Part shown: positions 1 to 10,504 of the stretch, in pieces | How positions within the stretch are numbered: the first letter of the stretch is position 1 | Layout: each line of letters begins with the position of its first letter | NCBI RefSeq assembly: GCF_042186555.1 | Contig: NC_133335.1 | Span: 175,237,419 to 175,301,418, forward strand | Reading direction: 5' to 3' | Length of the DNA stretch: 64,000 nucleotides | DNA from: Aquarana catesbeiana | Lineage: Eukaryota; Chordata; Amphibia; Anura; Ranidae | Translations under genes and position numbers: made by a program | The notes under the pieces: generated by a model | Database searches by the model: none | Seen by the model: the letters and a program-made list of their open reading frames with translations, nothing else | What the model was told of the DNA's origin: nothing

Positions 1-376
1 ACTGGAAGGTGTTGTGGAGTCTTACTCTGAGCACACACGGAATAGGCAGCTACGAAGGCAGTTACATCAGCATGTAGACTAGGCCACCAGACTTGTTGGG
101 AAATGGCCCAAAAGTGTTGATTCTTCCCAGGGTGACGAGCAGCCTTGCGAGAATGGTAAGTCTGGAGCACGGCAGTACGGAGACTCTCTGGGACAAAACA
201 GCGGTTACAAGGTTTCTCAGAAGGAGCATGGACCTGAGCAGAAAGAATTTTGCCACCCAAAGGAGATGTGAGACTGGTGTGAACCGCAGCCAGAATATGA
301 TCAGGAGGAATCACAGGAACCGGAAACGACTCCAACTTCAAAGTGGAGGAAAATTGTCGTGATAAGCCGTCAGCCC
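1..376 (-). pseudogene. Integrase N-terminal part (zinc-binding region), gypsy copy 1
   Basis: The first ~340 bases align base for base with the integrase start of copy 2 (about 52484-52860), including the region just before the catalytic core. In copy 2 the same stretch reads as an HHCC-type zinc-binding region with H, H and then a CSMC-like pair. Here the reading frame is shifted. The open stretch at 62-256 on the minus strand is an out-of-frame shadow of this domain and not a separate gene. The catalytic DDE core would lie left of base 1. Confidence 0.75.
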
Positions 377-1857
377 TTACATTCTTAGTACGAATGAGAC
401 AATGTAATTGAAACTTGACAAGAAAAGAGCCCATCGCGCCCTTCTGGGAGAGAGGCGTTTAGCCTCAGACAAGAATGTGAGATTCTTATGGTCAGTAAGA
501 ATGAGAACCGGCACAGTGGTACCTTTGAGGAAATGTCTCCATTCTTTCAGGGTTAAAATGATCGCCAACAGCTCTCTGTCACCAATCTCGTAATTGCACT
601 CCGCAGGTGACAATTTCTTGGAAAAGAAGCCACAAGGTAGCATAGCACTCTCAGAGGTAGGACGTTGAGACAGAAGGGCGCCAACACCAGTCTCAGAAGC
701 ATCAACCTCAAGGATAAAAGGTAGCGTAGGATCAGGATGTGCCAGCACAGGTGTAGAAACAAAGGCAGACTTGAGACTCTCAAAGGCCTTAATGTACTCC
801 GGAGACCAACTCTGTGGGTTACCGTCCTTTCTGGTCATATCAGTCAGGGGCTTTACCAGAGACGAGAAATTACAAATAAACTTCCGATAATAGTTGGCAA
901 AGCCAAGAAAATGCTGCAGATGACGTAAACCCATGGGTCGGGGACACTGTAGAACTGCCGAAAGTTTCTCTGGGACCATCGAAAAACCAGCAGTGGAAAT
1001 GACATAACCCAGGAATTTAACCTGTTCACGATGGAACTCACACTCCTCCAGTTTACAATAGAGATTGTTCTCTCTTAGTTTCTGAAGCACATGACAGACA
1101 TCTGTTTGGTGGCTCTCCAGGGACTTGGAAAATATGAGGATATCATCAAGATAAACCACCACACATAACTGTAACAAATCTCGGAGGACATCGTTAATAA
1201 ATTCCTGGAAAATGGCTGGGGTGTTACTAAGGCCAAAAGGTATTATGAGGTACTCATAATGGCCTGTAATGGTATTAAACACAGTTTTCCACTCGTCGCC
1301 CTCCTTAATCCTCAGAGATTGTATGCCCCTCTCAAATCAGGCTTTGTGAAAACTGTTGCACCCTTGAGGGGGTCAAATAATTCCGTAATCAACGGAATTG
1401 GATAGGCATTCATAATCATGAAACGATTGAGACCCCTATAGTCAATACAAGGCCTCAGTTCACCACTCTTCTTCTTCATGAAGAAGAAACCAGCACCAGC
1501 AGGAGACGGGGATTTGCGGATGAAACCTCAAGAAAGTGCACCTGCAACATACTCCTCCATGGCCTTATCCTTCGAGACCGACAAAGGGTAAACCCAGCCA
1601 CGAGGGGGCATGGCACCAGGTTGAAGGTCAATTGCGCATTCATAAGGCCGGTGTGGAGGCAAACTACTGGCTTGACCTTTGTCAAAGACATCGCTAAAAT
1701 CGCGGTACTCCTCTGGCAGGGAGGAGAGCGAAGAGGTGCACAGGACCTTGGCTACCTTCTGGAAGCATGTCTCACTACATTGTGGTGACCAAGAGAGAAC
1801 CTCAGAACCTGGACCAATCAAAAGAGGGGTTGTGCCTCTATAACCAGGGATAAACAA
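377..1857 (-). pseudogene. Reverse transcriptase-RNase H, gypsy copy 1
   Basis: The longest open stretch is 1282-377 (301 residues). It starts inside the RT fingers/palm: an FGLSNTPAIFQ motif (catalytic block B-like), then YLDD (VVYLDDILIFS, the metal-binding aspartates of RT), then the FLGFANYYRKFI thumb motif. It continues into RNase H with EVDASETGVGALLSQ (first catalytic Asp), the YEIGDRELLAI motif (catalytic Glu) and LTDHKNL (third Asp). The RT N-terminus lies in another frame at 1857-1528, recognisable from DFSDVFDK and LPPHRPYECAIDL. At least one frameshift, near 1283-1530, separates the two. The catalytic residues are intact, unlike copy 2, but the frame is broken. Its role in the live ancestor was copying element RNA into DNA. 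Confidence 0.92.
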
Positions 1858-1879
1858 TAACCAGCTGAAAATTAGGTGA

Positions 1880-2115
1880 GGAAATAACTTGGAATTGGAT
1901 TATCAGATGGTGAAGAGCCCCTACGGCCATGGACAATGGAACCGTCTCATGAGTCACATGGGCAGGCTGTAGAGGTCTCCTGTCAAGAGCCTCAATGGCA
2001 AGTGGAGTGTAACGCAGCTGCAGTGGAATCGAGTGCTTTGATACAAAGACAGCATCAATGAACAGGCCTGCAGCCCCAGAGTCGACTAGAGCCTTTATTT
2101 CAACGGACGACCCAG
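1880..2115 (-). pseudogene. Aspartic protease region, gypsy copy 1
   Basis: Reading the minus strand from about 2110, the frame gives VEIKALVDSGAAGLFID. The DSG triplet (bases 2083-2075) is the catalytic loop of retropepsin-type proteases, here with one A before the usual G/A. It lies between gag and RT, as expected in gypsy elements, where it cuts the Gag-Pol polyprotein. It is too short and interrupted to appear as a long open frame. Confidence 0.7.
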
Positions 2116-2116
2116 C

Positions 2117-3179
2117 TCAAGAAAGGGTGACCGAAACCAGGGGATTATCCTTCTGGATAAGTGGGGATGAAACAATGCCACCTAAGGTCTGTCTGTGACA
2201 GGACCTCAAGGTTTGGGCGGTCCCTGGACAGGTAGGACAAGACTTTAAAAAGTGACCTGCCTGGCCAAAATAAAGGCACAAGGTTCTCTCATCCTCAGAG
2301 AGACACGTGAAACCCAAGTGCATGGGTTCACCTTCACTGACCGTCTCGATTCCAGGAGGCATGGGAGGTGAGGGAGGCACGGGTGGGACCGCAAAGCTCG
2401 GAGACAAACGTACAGGAGGCTTCCGCAAGCGCTCCTTAAAAGAGAGTCTTTCTCTGAGTCTGGAGTCAATGAGGATGGCAAACGTGATCAACTTCTCCAG
2501 CTCAGTGGGTATATCTCGGGCTGCTATCTCATCCTTGATGGTATCCGAGAGACCATGAGAAAAAGCAGCCATGAGGGCCTCATTGTCCCTCTGCTGCCAG
2601 AGTACGGAATTCAATGGCATAGTCGGCAGCAGTTCTCGTACTCTGTTCGATGGACATGAGGCACTTGGCAACAGAAGCAGAGCATGTGGGAATGTCAAAT
2701 ACCCTTTTAAACGAAGCCACAAACTCAGGTTAGCTCAAGACAACAGGTTTTTGCGTCTCCCATAGAGGGTTTGCCCAGGCCAAGGCTCCCTCAGAAAGCA
2801 AAGATATCACAAAACCTACTTTGCTTCTGTCCGTGGGAAATGCCTGGGACAGCATCTCAAAGTATATCTCAACCTGCTGGAGAAACCCTCTGCACTGGAC
2901 TGGATTGCCCCCAAATCGCTGGGGGAGCGGAGCGGAACCAGACATACCTCTTATAGAAGTAATACTTGAGGCGGGTGCCTGCACAGAGACTGGAGCAGCA
3001 GCAGGGTCAGCCTGCAACATAAGTTGTACCGGGGCGGCCACAGTGGGAGATTCCAGGTGAGCCGTGCGACTCAGGAGCATTTGTAACGCCATGGCAAACT
3101 GATCCATGCGGTGATCCAGTTCATCCAATCTGGAAAAAATATTACAAACAAGTGGAGTGACTGCCTCTTCTGAATTCAT
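2117..3179 (-). pseudogene. Gag (capsid-nucleocapsid), gypsy copy 1
   Basis: Two open stretches, 3179-2730 (149 residues) and 2722-2117 (201 residues), lie in different frames and together make a gag of about 350 residues. The start at 3179 (MNSEEA) is chosen because copy 2 begins gag with the same context. The N-terminal part has a short coiled region followed by a proline/alanine-rich linker. The second stretch has the gypsy gag core with LEKLITFAILIDSRLRER. It ends in a degenerate CCHC zinc knuckle, CLYFGQAGHFLKSC, where the second Cys is replaced by Phe. A frameshift near 2725 separates the parts. Confidence 0.85.
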
Positions 3180-3192
3180 GGCCTTCGCCTAC
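3180..3192 (-). promoter_or_regulatory. Probable self-primer binding site between LTR and gag
   Basis: Only 13 bases separate the LTR end (3193) from the gag ATG (3179), too little for a normal 18-nt tRNA primer site. The plus-strand reading, GGCCTTCGCCTAC, shares ten bases (GCCTTCGCCT) exactly with the sense strand of the family's solo LTR at 48685-48694, and nine of ten with this copy's own LTR at 3447-3456. Both lie just downstream of a TATA-like CTTAA(A/G). This is what Tf1/sushi-type self-priming needs. The mechanism is inferred. Confidence 0.55.
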
Positions 3193-3595
3193 TGTCAGAT
3201 ACCATGAAACCAGGCAGAGACAGAAGTACAGTTAAATCACACTTGTTTAATAATAAAAGTAAAAAGAACAAACGTACTCAAAACATAGCTAAAGTTCAGT
3301 GACCAGAACAGATAGTCAGCCAAGCCAGAAGTCAGGGATCAATGTAGTGGAACAGCAAGCAGGATCTGGAGCCAGAAGGAATATCAGCAAAGCAAGTCTT
3401 GAACAAGTCTTGAACAAGATCGCAGGAGTTTCTGCGATGTTGACCGAGGTGAAGGCAGAGATCCTGTGGACTAGATGGCTTAAGTAGGCAGGACTGACGA
3501 GCAGGATATAATCAACAGCTGAGTAACTGTGGAGAGATAGGAGCTGGCAATTAGCCGATAGCTGAGCGGCCAGCTCAGAGAAGGAAGGGCTGACA
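3193..3595 (-). repeat. 5' LTR of gypsy copy 1
   Basis: It runs TGTCAG...CTGACA in both readings and is similar along its length to the LTRs at 48536-48946, 50911-51360 and 56619-59070. In element orientation it has a TATA-like CTACTTAAG near 3482-3490. About 30 bases downstream comes GCCTTCACCT, the putative transcript 5' end. Length is about 403 bp. The target duplication cannot be checked because the other LTR is outside the window. Confidence 0.85.
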
Positions 3596-3639
3596 GTTTC
3601 CTACATTTTAATGATAACTCACAGTGCCCTCCCCGAGAT

Positions 3640-4480
3640 CATCACAACCACGACAAATTGTACAAAATATGCCCCCTAATAAATTCTTTTTCCAAGCAAT
3701 TTGCTGAAGTGTTTGTCCCAGACCAAAATATTTGTGTGGACGAATCCCTTATCCACTTTACTGTCTGATTGTATTTCAAACAATATATTCCCAGTAAGAG
3801 AGCCAGGTACGGGTAAAACTAAACAAACTTTGTGATAGAGCCACTGGATATGTGTACACCTTCCGCATTTATGAAGGCAAAGACTCCCAGCTCCAACCCC
3901 CTGAGTGCCCCACATATATCGGAACCAGTGGGAAAATTGTCTGGGAGCTGGCATACCCCCTGTTCAAAAAAGGATATCATATATATGTGGACAATTACTA
4001 TATCAGCTTGCCCCTTTTTCCTCACCTGTACCATAACAGAACCCTGGCCTGCGGTACCTTAAAAAAAAAACAGGAAGCACTTCCCACAAAATGTATTAAC
4101 AAAAAAGCTACAAAACGGGGAATCTGCATTTATGAAAAATGATGAAGTGTTTGGCCATGAGGTGGAGGGAAAAGAAAGATCTCTACAATCCACAATGACA
4201 CCTTGGTGGAGATTCAGAGAAGACAGGGGGAGGGGGAGGTGGATTTAAATGACCAGATGCTACAACCATGTATGTTTGTCGACCCGAAAATCCCATTACT
4301 GGTATAAAAAAGTTGCATTTCATCTCTTTCATATGGCCATGTTTAATTCGTATGTCTGCTACCAAAAATCAACCGAAAACCAACCCATCACCTACCTCAA
4401 ATATATTGAAGACATTGTCACTGCCCTAAATTACCAGCAAGGACCCACCCCAGGAAACATTCGCTCTGATAGTGTTTGTA
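3640..4480 (+). pseudogene. piggyBac transposase remnant
   Basis: Translating in shifting frames recovers the order of a piggyBac (DDE_Tnp_1_7) transposase. First comes a CVDESLIHF-like motif with the first catalytic Asp (about 3735-3765). Then 'RTRYGVKLNKLCDRATGYVY', EGKDSQ and IGTSGKIVWELAYPLFKKGY, and YVDNYYISLPLF with the second Asp (about 3980-4015). The C-terminal segment WYKKVAFHLFHMAMFNSYV follows, near 4300-4355. Compared with the copy at 41619-43402, the stretch holding the third Asp appears lost, and the N-terminal third is absent. It belongs to a different piggyBac lineage from the 41-kb copy. It is a decayed fossil. Confidence 0.85.
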
Positions 4481-4509
4481 ATGACCCAGGACTTTGTGGA
4501 CCATGTTTC

Positions 4510-4790
4510 TTCCTGCTGCCTGGACCAATACTTTGGCTGTGTTGACCATATCTCTGCCTGCTGCCTCTACTGACTATGGACAATATTTCTGCCTGGACTA
4601 TTCCTTTTACTGCTGCTGACTGCATCTCTGCCTGCTACATGGACCAATGCTTTGGCTGTGCTGACAGTATCTCTGCCTGCATTAACTATGGACTGTATTC
4701 CTGCCCGCTGCCTGGATGATTGTTTTTGGTGTCGCTGACCACATCCCTGCCTGCTGCCTGGACCGATGCTCTCCTCTGTACTACTAAAAC
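4510..4790 (+). repeat. ~120-bp CT-rich tandem repeat, about 2.5 copies
   Basis: Units beginning with 'CTGGACCAATRCTTTGGCTG' recur near 4517, 4634 and 4757, giving periods of about 117-123 bp. The units are degenerate and rich in CTGCCTG. They follow directly on the piggyBac remnant and may be part of that element's 3' region. Confidence 0.5.
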
Positions 4791-4859
4791 CACAGGTAAT
4801 CTTTTGTTATTTGGTATGTACATGCTATGTGTTAGAAATATAAAGTGCCTTCAAAAATA

Positions 4860-5660
4860 TGATCGGTAGTCAGAATATTATATTGTAATTTATGCTCCAA
4901 GAACGCCTGGAGGTGCTACTTGGATGTTGGGCCTCTGTGTATGGCCAGGCTATGTAAAAGTCTCACACATGTGCTATCGCTATACTCAGGAGAAGTAGCA
5001 GAATGTATTTTGGGGTGTCATTCTTGCTGTGTACATGCTATGTGTTAGAAATATCTTATAAATTGACAACTTTGTGTAAAAAAAATATGTTTTCATTTTC
5101 TTTCCACGTTTTCCAAAAACTTGTGGAAACAAATGAACTGTTCAAAAGACTCATAATGCCTCATAGAATATACATTGGGGTGTTTGCTTTCCAAAATAGG
5201 GTCATTTTGTGGGCATTTCCATTGTACTGGTGCTTCAGGGCCTTCAAAAGTGAGATAGGTCGTCATGAAATTAGAAATTATATGTGTAATTTATGCTCCT
5301 AGAACGCCTGGAGGTGCTACTTGGATGCTGGGCCTCTGTATGTGGTCAGGCTGTGTAAAAGTCTCATACATGTGGCATCGCCATACTCAGGAGGAGTAGC
5401 AGAATGTATTTTGGGGTGTAGTTGCAAGTATGCATATGTTGTGTGTGAGAAATAACTTGTTAATATGACAAGTTTGTGTAAAAAAAAAAAAAAAAAAAAT
5501 TTCTTAATTTTCCCAAAAATTGTGGGAAAAAATTACAACTTCAAAAAACTCACCATGCCTCTTACTAAATACTTTGGACTGTCTACTTTCCAAAAAGGGG
5601 TAATTTGGGGAGTATTTGTACTTTCCCGGCTTGTTAGTGTATCAAGAAATGAGAGGCCAT
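4860..5660 (+). repeat. Tandem satellite-like repeat, ~400-bp unit
   Basis: Two units are clear. The landmark 'TATGCTCCWAGAACGCCTGG' begins near 4891 and again near 5292, and both are followed by the CATACTCAGGAG and GAATGTATTTTGGGGTGT landmarks. A third partial unit reaches about 5660. The same landmarks (TTTTGGGGTGT, CTACTTTCCAAAA, TTCAAAA.TG.GATAGGT) build the array at 45300-47755, so this is one satellite family at two sites, each downstream of piggyBac coding remains. Confidence 0.75.
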
Positions 5661-5699
5661 CAGTACATCAGATGTGATCAATTTTCAGTGATTGGCACC

Positions 5700-6045
5700 A
5701 TAGCATGTAGACTCTATAACTTTCACAGAGACTAAATAATATACACTAATTTGGGCTATTTTTACCAAAGATATGTAACAGTATAAATTTTAGCCCAAAT
5801 TTATGAAGAAAAATGACTTGTTTTCAAAATTTTACAATAGAAACTAAAAAATAGCATTTGTTTTTCATAATTTTCGCAATTTTTTTTCTTATATCGCAAA
5901 ACGTAAAAATCCCAGTGGTGATTAAATACCACCAAAAGAAAGCTCTGTTTGTGTGAAAAAAATGATAAAAGTTTTGTTTGGGTACAGTGTAGCATGACTG
6001 AGTAATTGTCATTCAAACTATGAGAACATTGAAAGTTGAAAATTG
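5700..6045 (+). repeat. Truncated TTAA-type repeat, family B
   Basis: It shares the landmarks ACCACCAAAAGAAAGCTCT and TTTGGGTACA with the complete copies at 33639-34568, 58031-58945 (reverse) and 59103-61031. The 3' terminus (GCTGAAGTGGTTAA) is missing. Sequence switches to family A near 6045. Confidence 0.7.
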
Positions 6046-7066
6046 CCTTTAGGGGAGGGGACTCCCCCCCCCCTCCACCACCACCTTCCGCTGCTCTTCC
6101 TGGGCCTCCCATCCTACCGGGAGACCCGATCCACGATCAGGCACTTCCGCTGGCTAGGGTGAGACTGGAACAAAGCCGGAAATGGCTTCGATCTAGTCTC
6201 CTATGTAAAAACACAGAAGCGACGTCGCAACGTCACTTCCAGTTTACTCGGCTGTCAATGGAGCTGATTTAAAAAAAAATTTAAGTATTCAGAATCACCA
6301 TTTTTGGCGATCTGATTACTTTTAAGTGCAATGGAGAGATTTGGGTTTTTTTAGACCCCACAATCCCTCCATAAAGAGTACCTGTCACCACCTATTATTG
6401 TCACAAGGGATGCTTACATGCCTTGTAACAGCAATAAAAGTGATCAGATTTTTTTTTTTAACATGAAACAATGTAAAATAAATACATTAATTAAATAAAT
6501 AAGAAAAAAATTTGTTTTTTAAAAGAGCCCCTGTCCCTGCGTGCTCACGCAGCAAAGAAAACGCATGCGTAAGTCACACCAGCATATGTAAACGGTGTTC
6601 AAATGACCTATGTGAGGTATCACCGCGATCGTCAGAGTGAGAGCAATAATTCTAGCAAAAGACCTCCACTGTAACTCTAACCTGGTAACCGTTAATTTTT
6701 TTAAAGCGTTGTCTATGGAGATTTTTAGGTACCATAGTTTATCGCCATTCCACGAGCGTGCGCAATTTCAAAGCATGACATGTTGGGTATCTATTTACTC
6801 AGAATAACATCCTATTTCACATTATATAAAAAAAAATGGGCTATTTTTACTGGTTAGTTTTTTTTTAATTCATGAAAGTGTGTTTTTTTTTCCCCAAAAA
6901 TTGCATTTGAAAGACTGCTGCTCAAATACCGTGTGACATAAAACATTGCAATGATTGCCATTTTATTCTCCAGAATCTCTGCTAAAAAAAATATATGTTT
7001 GAGGGTTCTAAGTAATTTTCTAGCAAAAAATACGGATTTTAACTTGTAAGCACAAATATCAGAAAT
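6046..7066 (+). repeat. Truncated TTAA-type repeat, family A (piggyBac-related)
   Basis: Sequence is collinear with the 3' non-coding part of the piggyBac element (about 44300-45270) and with the MITE at 56862-58030. Shared landmarks are GAGTACCTGTCACCACCTAT, ATGTGAGGTATCACCGCGA, GTCGCCATTCCACGAGCG-like text and the GGTTCTA.GTAATTTTCTA stretch. Both TTAA ends are missing. It ends near 7066, where the usual CTTTGTCCTTAAGTGGTTAA terminus should follow. Confidence 0.7.
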
Positions 7067-7097
7067 AGGCATGAAAGGACTAGTCAAAGAGAGTGCC

Positions 7098-7277
7098 AAA
7101 TGAAAAATCCTTAGGAGTCTAAAGTTTTTATTGTTCAACTAGTTACAACAAGTAGGACAAAGGGCAACCAATGCGTTTCGAGGGCCACACAAATCCCCCT
7201 TCATCAGGGCTGAGTGAGTTGGCAGGGTGTTAAATGAACTCAACAATACTTCTAAGCAGACTGATCTGAGGACAGAA
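7098..7277 (-). mobile_element. Hammerhead-bearing (Penelope-like) repeat fragment
   Basis: On the minus strand a hammerhead core (7212-7165) is followed about 45 bases later by CAATAAA. The same layout is found in the repeats at 27225-27533, 27917-28175, 35189-36674 and 59465-60478. No target duplication was found, and the boundaries are approximate. The palindrome at 7278-7905 adjoins it and may be part of the same insertion. Confidence 0.5.
7165..7212 (-). ncRNA. Hammerhead ribozyme motif (best-preserved copy)
   Basis: Minus-strand reading: stem I 5' strand CAGCC, core CUGAUGA (7207-7201), one A, then stem II GGGGG/CCCUC with a loop. Then come GAAA (7179-7176), a minimal stem III (A-CGCA-U), the cleavage nucleotide U (7170) and the stem I 3' strand GGUUG. 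CAGCC/GGUUG pair over five positions with one G-U. Stem II gives five pairs if the A after the core is bulged. One stem III pair is C-A, where sister copies have ACGCGU. The fold is a hand prediction. Activity is unknown. Confidence 0.7.
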
Positions 7278-7905
7278 GAACAAACAATGCCTAATAAAAA
7301 AGTATGTTTAAAAAAAACAAACAAAAAAAAGAAATAGTGCCACCCAAGCCCTTTAGATGGATTAGGGTTAGCTGACATGTGACATCCCTGTTAAAGTAGA
7401 ACTAAAGGCATTTTATTTTTCATTTTGGACAGAGTATGGGAGGGTTTTAACCCTTATCAGTATTTTTTTTTTTTTTTTATTGGGGAGATTTTTCTTCACT
7501 TCCTGTCCCATATCCAAAACATGAAGTGAGAAGAAACCCCTCTAAAGTGAGGAAAACCCTGTTATAGACAACAGCTAGTACTGGCATTCACAATGAAAGT
7601 AGCAAGCCTGAATACAGTGACCCAGGGTTTTCCTCACTTTAGAGGGGTTTCTTCTCACTTCATGTTTTGGATATGGGACAGGAAGTGAAGAAAAATCTCC
7701 CCAATAAAAAAAAAAAAAAAATACTGATAAGGGTTAAAACCCTCCCATACTCTGTCCAAAATGAAAAATAAAATGCCTTTAGTTCTACTTTAACAGGGAT
7801 GTCACATGTCAGCTAACCCTAATCCATCCAAAGGGCTTGGGTGGCACTATTTCTTTTTTTTGTTTGTTTTTTTAAACATACTTTTTTATTAGGCATTGTT
7901 TGTTC
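7278..7905. repeat. Near-perfect palindrome, 284-bp arms, 61-bp spacer
   Basis: Left arm 7278-7561 and right arm 7623-7905 are reverse complements with very few differences (for example A/G in CCTTTRGATGG). The spacer is 7562-7622. The arms contain TTTTGGACAGAGTATGGGAG, similar to the repeat at 10505-10900, so a dispersed repeat was duplicated head to head. The high arm identity suggests recent origin or gene conversion. Confidence 0.93.
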
Positions 7906-8177
7906 ATAGAAAGACAAATACAGAAATAGAAACATTTTTAACACATATAAATCTGTACCAAAATGCATTACAGTAGTAAGCAGTGTATATAATAATAAAC
8001 ATTGTGCAAACTTTTAGCCACTTATAATTTTAGCTATCACATAGGCCCACACCTCATAAAGGAGGGCTATTACAACACCCTTCAGGGAAGCCTGTCACCA
8101 TATTTGGGCACATACAGTACTTTGACCAGGCTCAAGCTTGTTACGAGTGGGAGGCCCGTCAGTACCCCAAAGTGTTT

Positions 8178-9560
8178 CAAGGCCGTCTCAATAGCATCAT
8201 GGGCCCCTGGCCAAAGTAATGCTCTGGGGCCCCTACAATGGAGACAGTGCAGGAAAACAGACATCAAGTAGGTAGGAGGCAGACAAGCGGAGCTTCCCCT
8301 TTTGGGTGGAACTCCACTTTAACTACATGAACAATCATTCTGTACAGCAAAGAAACAGTGGGAAAATACTACATACATAAAGTAACAAAGCTGTCCTGTG
8401 CATGTAATATATATGCTATAATGATGCTCAGGACAATTGTAATAAGTATAGACACGGCCACCATTAAAAATTATGAGGCACCATGCCTGACAGAGCCTCA
8501 AATACCCCCAACATTGTAACCCCTCTACATCTTGTATACATCCACACACACACACCAGGTTTCCCCCTTACATTGTTATCCTGTTACCACCTCCACATCC
8601 CTGGATTCTCAACCACAAATAAATAACTCCCCAGCACTCTGACCCCTCTACACCCCAGATATCCCCCCAGCACTCTTACCACTCTACACCCTAGATATCC
8701 CCCTAGCACTCTGACCCCTCTACATCCCAGATATCCCCCCAGCACTCTGACACCTCTACACCCTAGATATCCCCCAGCACTGTTACCATATACCATAAGA
8801 TACCCCTTGTATTGTGACCCCCCCACATCCCTGATACCCCCTACACTGTGGCCTCTCTACACCCCTGATACCTCTAGCCCTATAGCCACCCAAGATACCC
8901 CAAGCATTGCTACCCCCTATGCACCCCTGATCCCCCCTCAGCATTGTTTTCTCCCATACACCCTTGATATCCCCCAGCACCATTATTCCATCCATGTAGT
9001 ACCCCCTTTTCCAGTGGAGATATAGTGCATGTGAACTTTTGGCTATGTGCCCACCTCCAGCACTGTGACAAGGACTCACCTATACCAATCAAGTCATGCA
9101 GGCAGAAGGAGGGGTGGTGGAGGGAGCATACCTCCGGGCATTCCAAGCCCTTTGGTGCAAACAGCGCTGGACAGCTGAGCTCACCATGACACCATCCACA
9201 ATGCCACTTCTGCAGGCGTGCTCTCAGTGCTGCCCACTCAGCAGCTCCCACTCCAGCTCCTACCCCGCGGCCTCCGAGTCCCGAGCATTCAAGCTGCATG
9301 GGGTGGGGTCAGAGCATCACTGACGCTCCAACCCCACCCCTCCCTGTTGGCTGTGAAATAGGTATCGTTCTGAAAAGCACGGCGCACCACTGCCAGCGTG
9401 CCTCCCCTGTATCCATCAGTCTCAGTGCCATCATGAGGCCCACAATTTCCAGGCAGCGTGGGCTCAAGGAGCAGCTTCTTTGGGCAAAGTGCGGGGGCCC
9501 CCCATGCACCTGGGGCCCCTGGGCAGTGCCCAGGTGTGCCCTCTCATGAAGACAGCCCTG
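8178..9560. mobile_element. hAT-like non-autonomous element
   Basis: The left end CAAGGCCGTCTCAATAGC and the reverse complement of the right end, CAGGGCTGTCTTCATG, form imperfect terminal inverted repeats of CAGGG type. They are flanked by 8-bp repeats AAGTGTTT (8170-8177) and AGGTGTTT (9561-9568), 7/8 identical, as hAT transposition produces. Both ends carry GGGGCCC/GGGCCCCTGG just inside the termini. There is no transposase. A minisatellite fills part of the interior. A second end of this family is visible near 26245-26285. Confidence 0.7.
8585..8985. repeat. Minisatellite, ~38-40-bp unit
   Basis: Units of the form CCCAGCACTCTGACCCCTCT plus ACACCCTAGATATCC recur about ten times, becoming degenerate to the right. 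They lie inside the hAT-like element. The repetitive open frames across it on the minus strand are by-products. Confidence 0.8.
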
Positions 9561-9703
9561 AGGTGTTTCCTGTTGGGTGAGTTGCTTTCTCCCATAGGGA
9601 AAGAACAGTCAATAAAAGAAACCAAATAATAACAAAAAGTAACAAAGAGATAACGGGAGGCACTATTTCCTAACACACTGTTAAGAAATTAGGTCAAGAT
9701 ACA

Positions 9704-9880
9704 GGGGTTGATTTACTAAAACCGTAGAGTGAAAAATCTGGTGCTTTTGTGCGTGGTAGCCAATCAGCTTATAACTTCAACTTATTCAAATACGCTTTGA
9801 CAATAAAAGCTGGAAGCTGATTGGATTCTATGCAGAGCTGTACCCGATTTTTCACACTCCAGTTTTAGTAAATCTCTTCC
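9704..9880. mobile_element. Palindromic MITE
   Basis: It begins GGGGTTGATTTACTAAAAC and ends with the inverted GTTTTAGTAAAT plus a decayed terminus. The two halves (CCAATCAGCTT... and ...AAGCTGATTGG) are reverse complements around about 9795. The GGGGTTGATT terminus is shared with the MITE at 29923-30185. Confidence 0.75.
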
Positions 9881-10504
9881 ACAGTCATTTTTTCAAGTCT
9901 TCCACATAGTAACTGGGAAGGTAAGATCATTAAAGACTGACATCATCCAAACTGAAATGCCAGTACAGAGATTTTGATAATGTATTAAGTTTCTTACTTA
10001 CCTGATGTTTGAAATCACTGTTTCCTGGCAAGGATAGTCACCAGCTCTGCCGAAACCATTTAAGTCTTGCTAGAAGAAAAAAACATTGTTATTTGGATGA
10101 AAGTAGCAAAAGTAGTTAGTCTTCATGCTTTTACAGAATATTGCATTATAGTACAAAAATAAAGCATAGTAATGCTTTTAGAGTAGAAGAGGGCTATGTT
10201 CCTTAATATGTAGAAAGCACACATTAAAGCCCAAATGTAGTCACAGAAATAGATTTCATTTGGATGGCCACTGTACTGACAAACCTCCATTTTCATAGCG
10301 TTTCTTTTATTTTCTTTCTTTAGTAGATATGCAATGTCTAAACATGACTGCACTTTAACAGACCTGGTCAGATATGACCCTACTTCATTAGCACTACAGC
10401 TCTGAGAGAGCAGTGTGGCAATTACCCATCTCTGCCAGCATAGAGCACTCGAGTGGAAAGGCAGGAAGCACATTTTCACTGAAGCAAAAGTATAGCTTAA
10501 AATA
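9881..10504. other. No recognised feature
   Basis: AT-rich sequence without a convincing coding region, tandem repeat or inverted repeat. Confidence 0.5.

Larger units (their letters stand above)
1..3595 (-). mobile_element. Ty3/gypsy chromovirus, copy 1 (5' LTR to integrase, runs off window)
   Basis: A degraded LTR retrotransposon on the minus strand. In element order it shows: 5' LTR (3595-3193), leader, gag (3179-2117), aspartic protease (about 2110-1880), reverse transcriptase and RNase H (1857-377), and the start of integrase (about 376-1). The order protease-RT-RNase H-integrase is that of Ty3/gypsy. The 3' end and 3' LTR lie left of the window. The related copy at 50911-59070 supplies the missing part and carries a chromodomain remnant, so the family is a chromovirus. 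Frameshifts and stops break every domain, so it is not autonomous now. Confidence 0.93.

Noticed and set aside
62..256. Open frame in the integrase region of gypsy copy 1
   Set aside because: Alignment with copy 2 shows that it is an out-of-frame reading of the integrase zinc-binding region.
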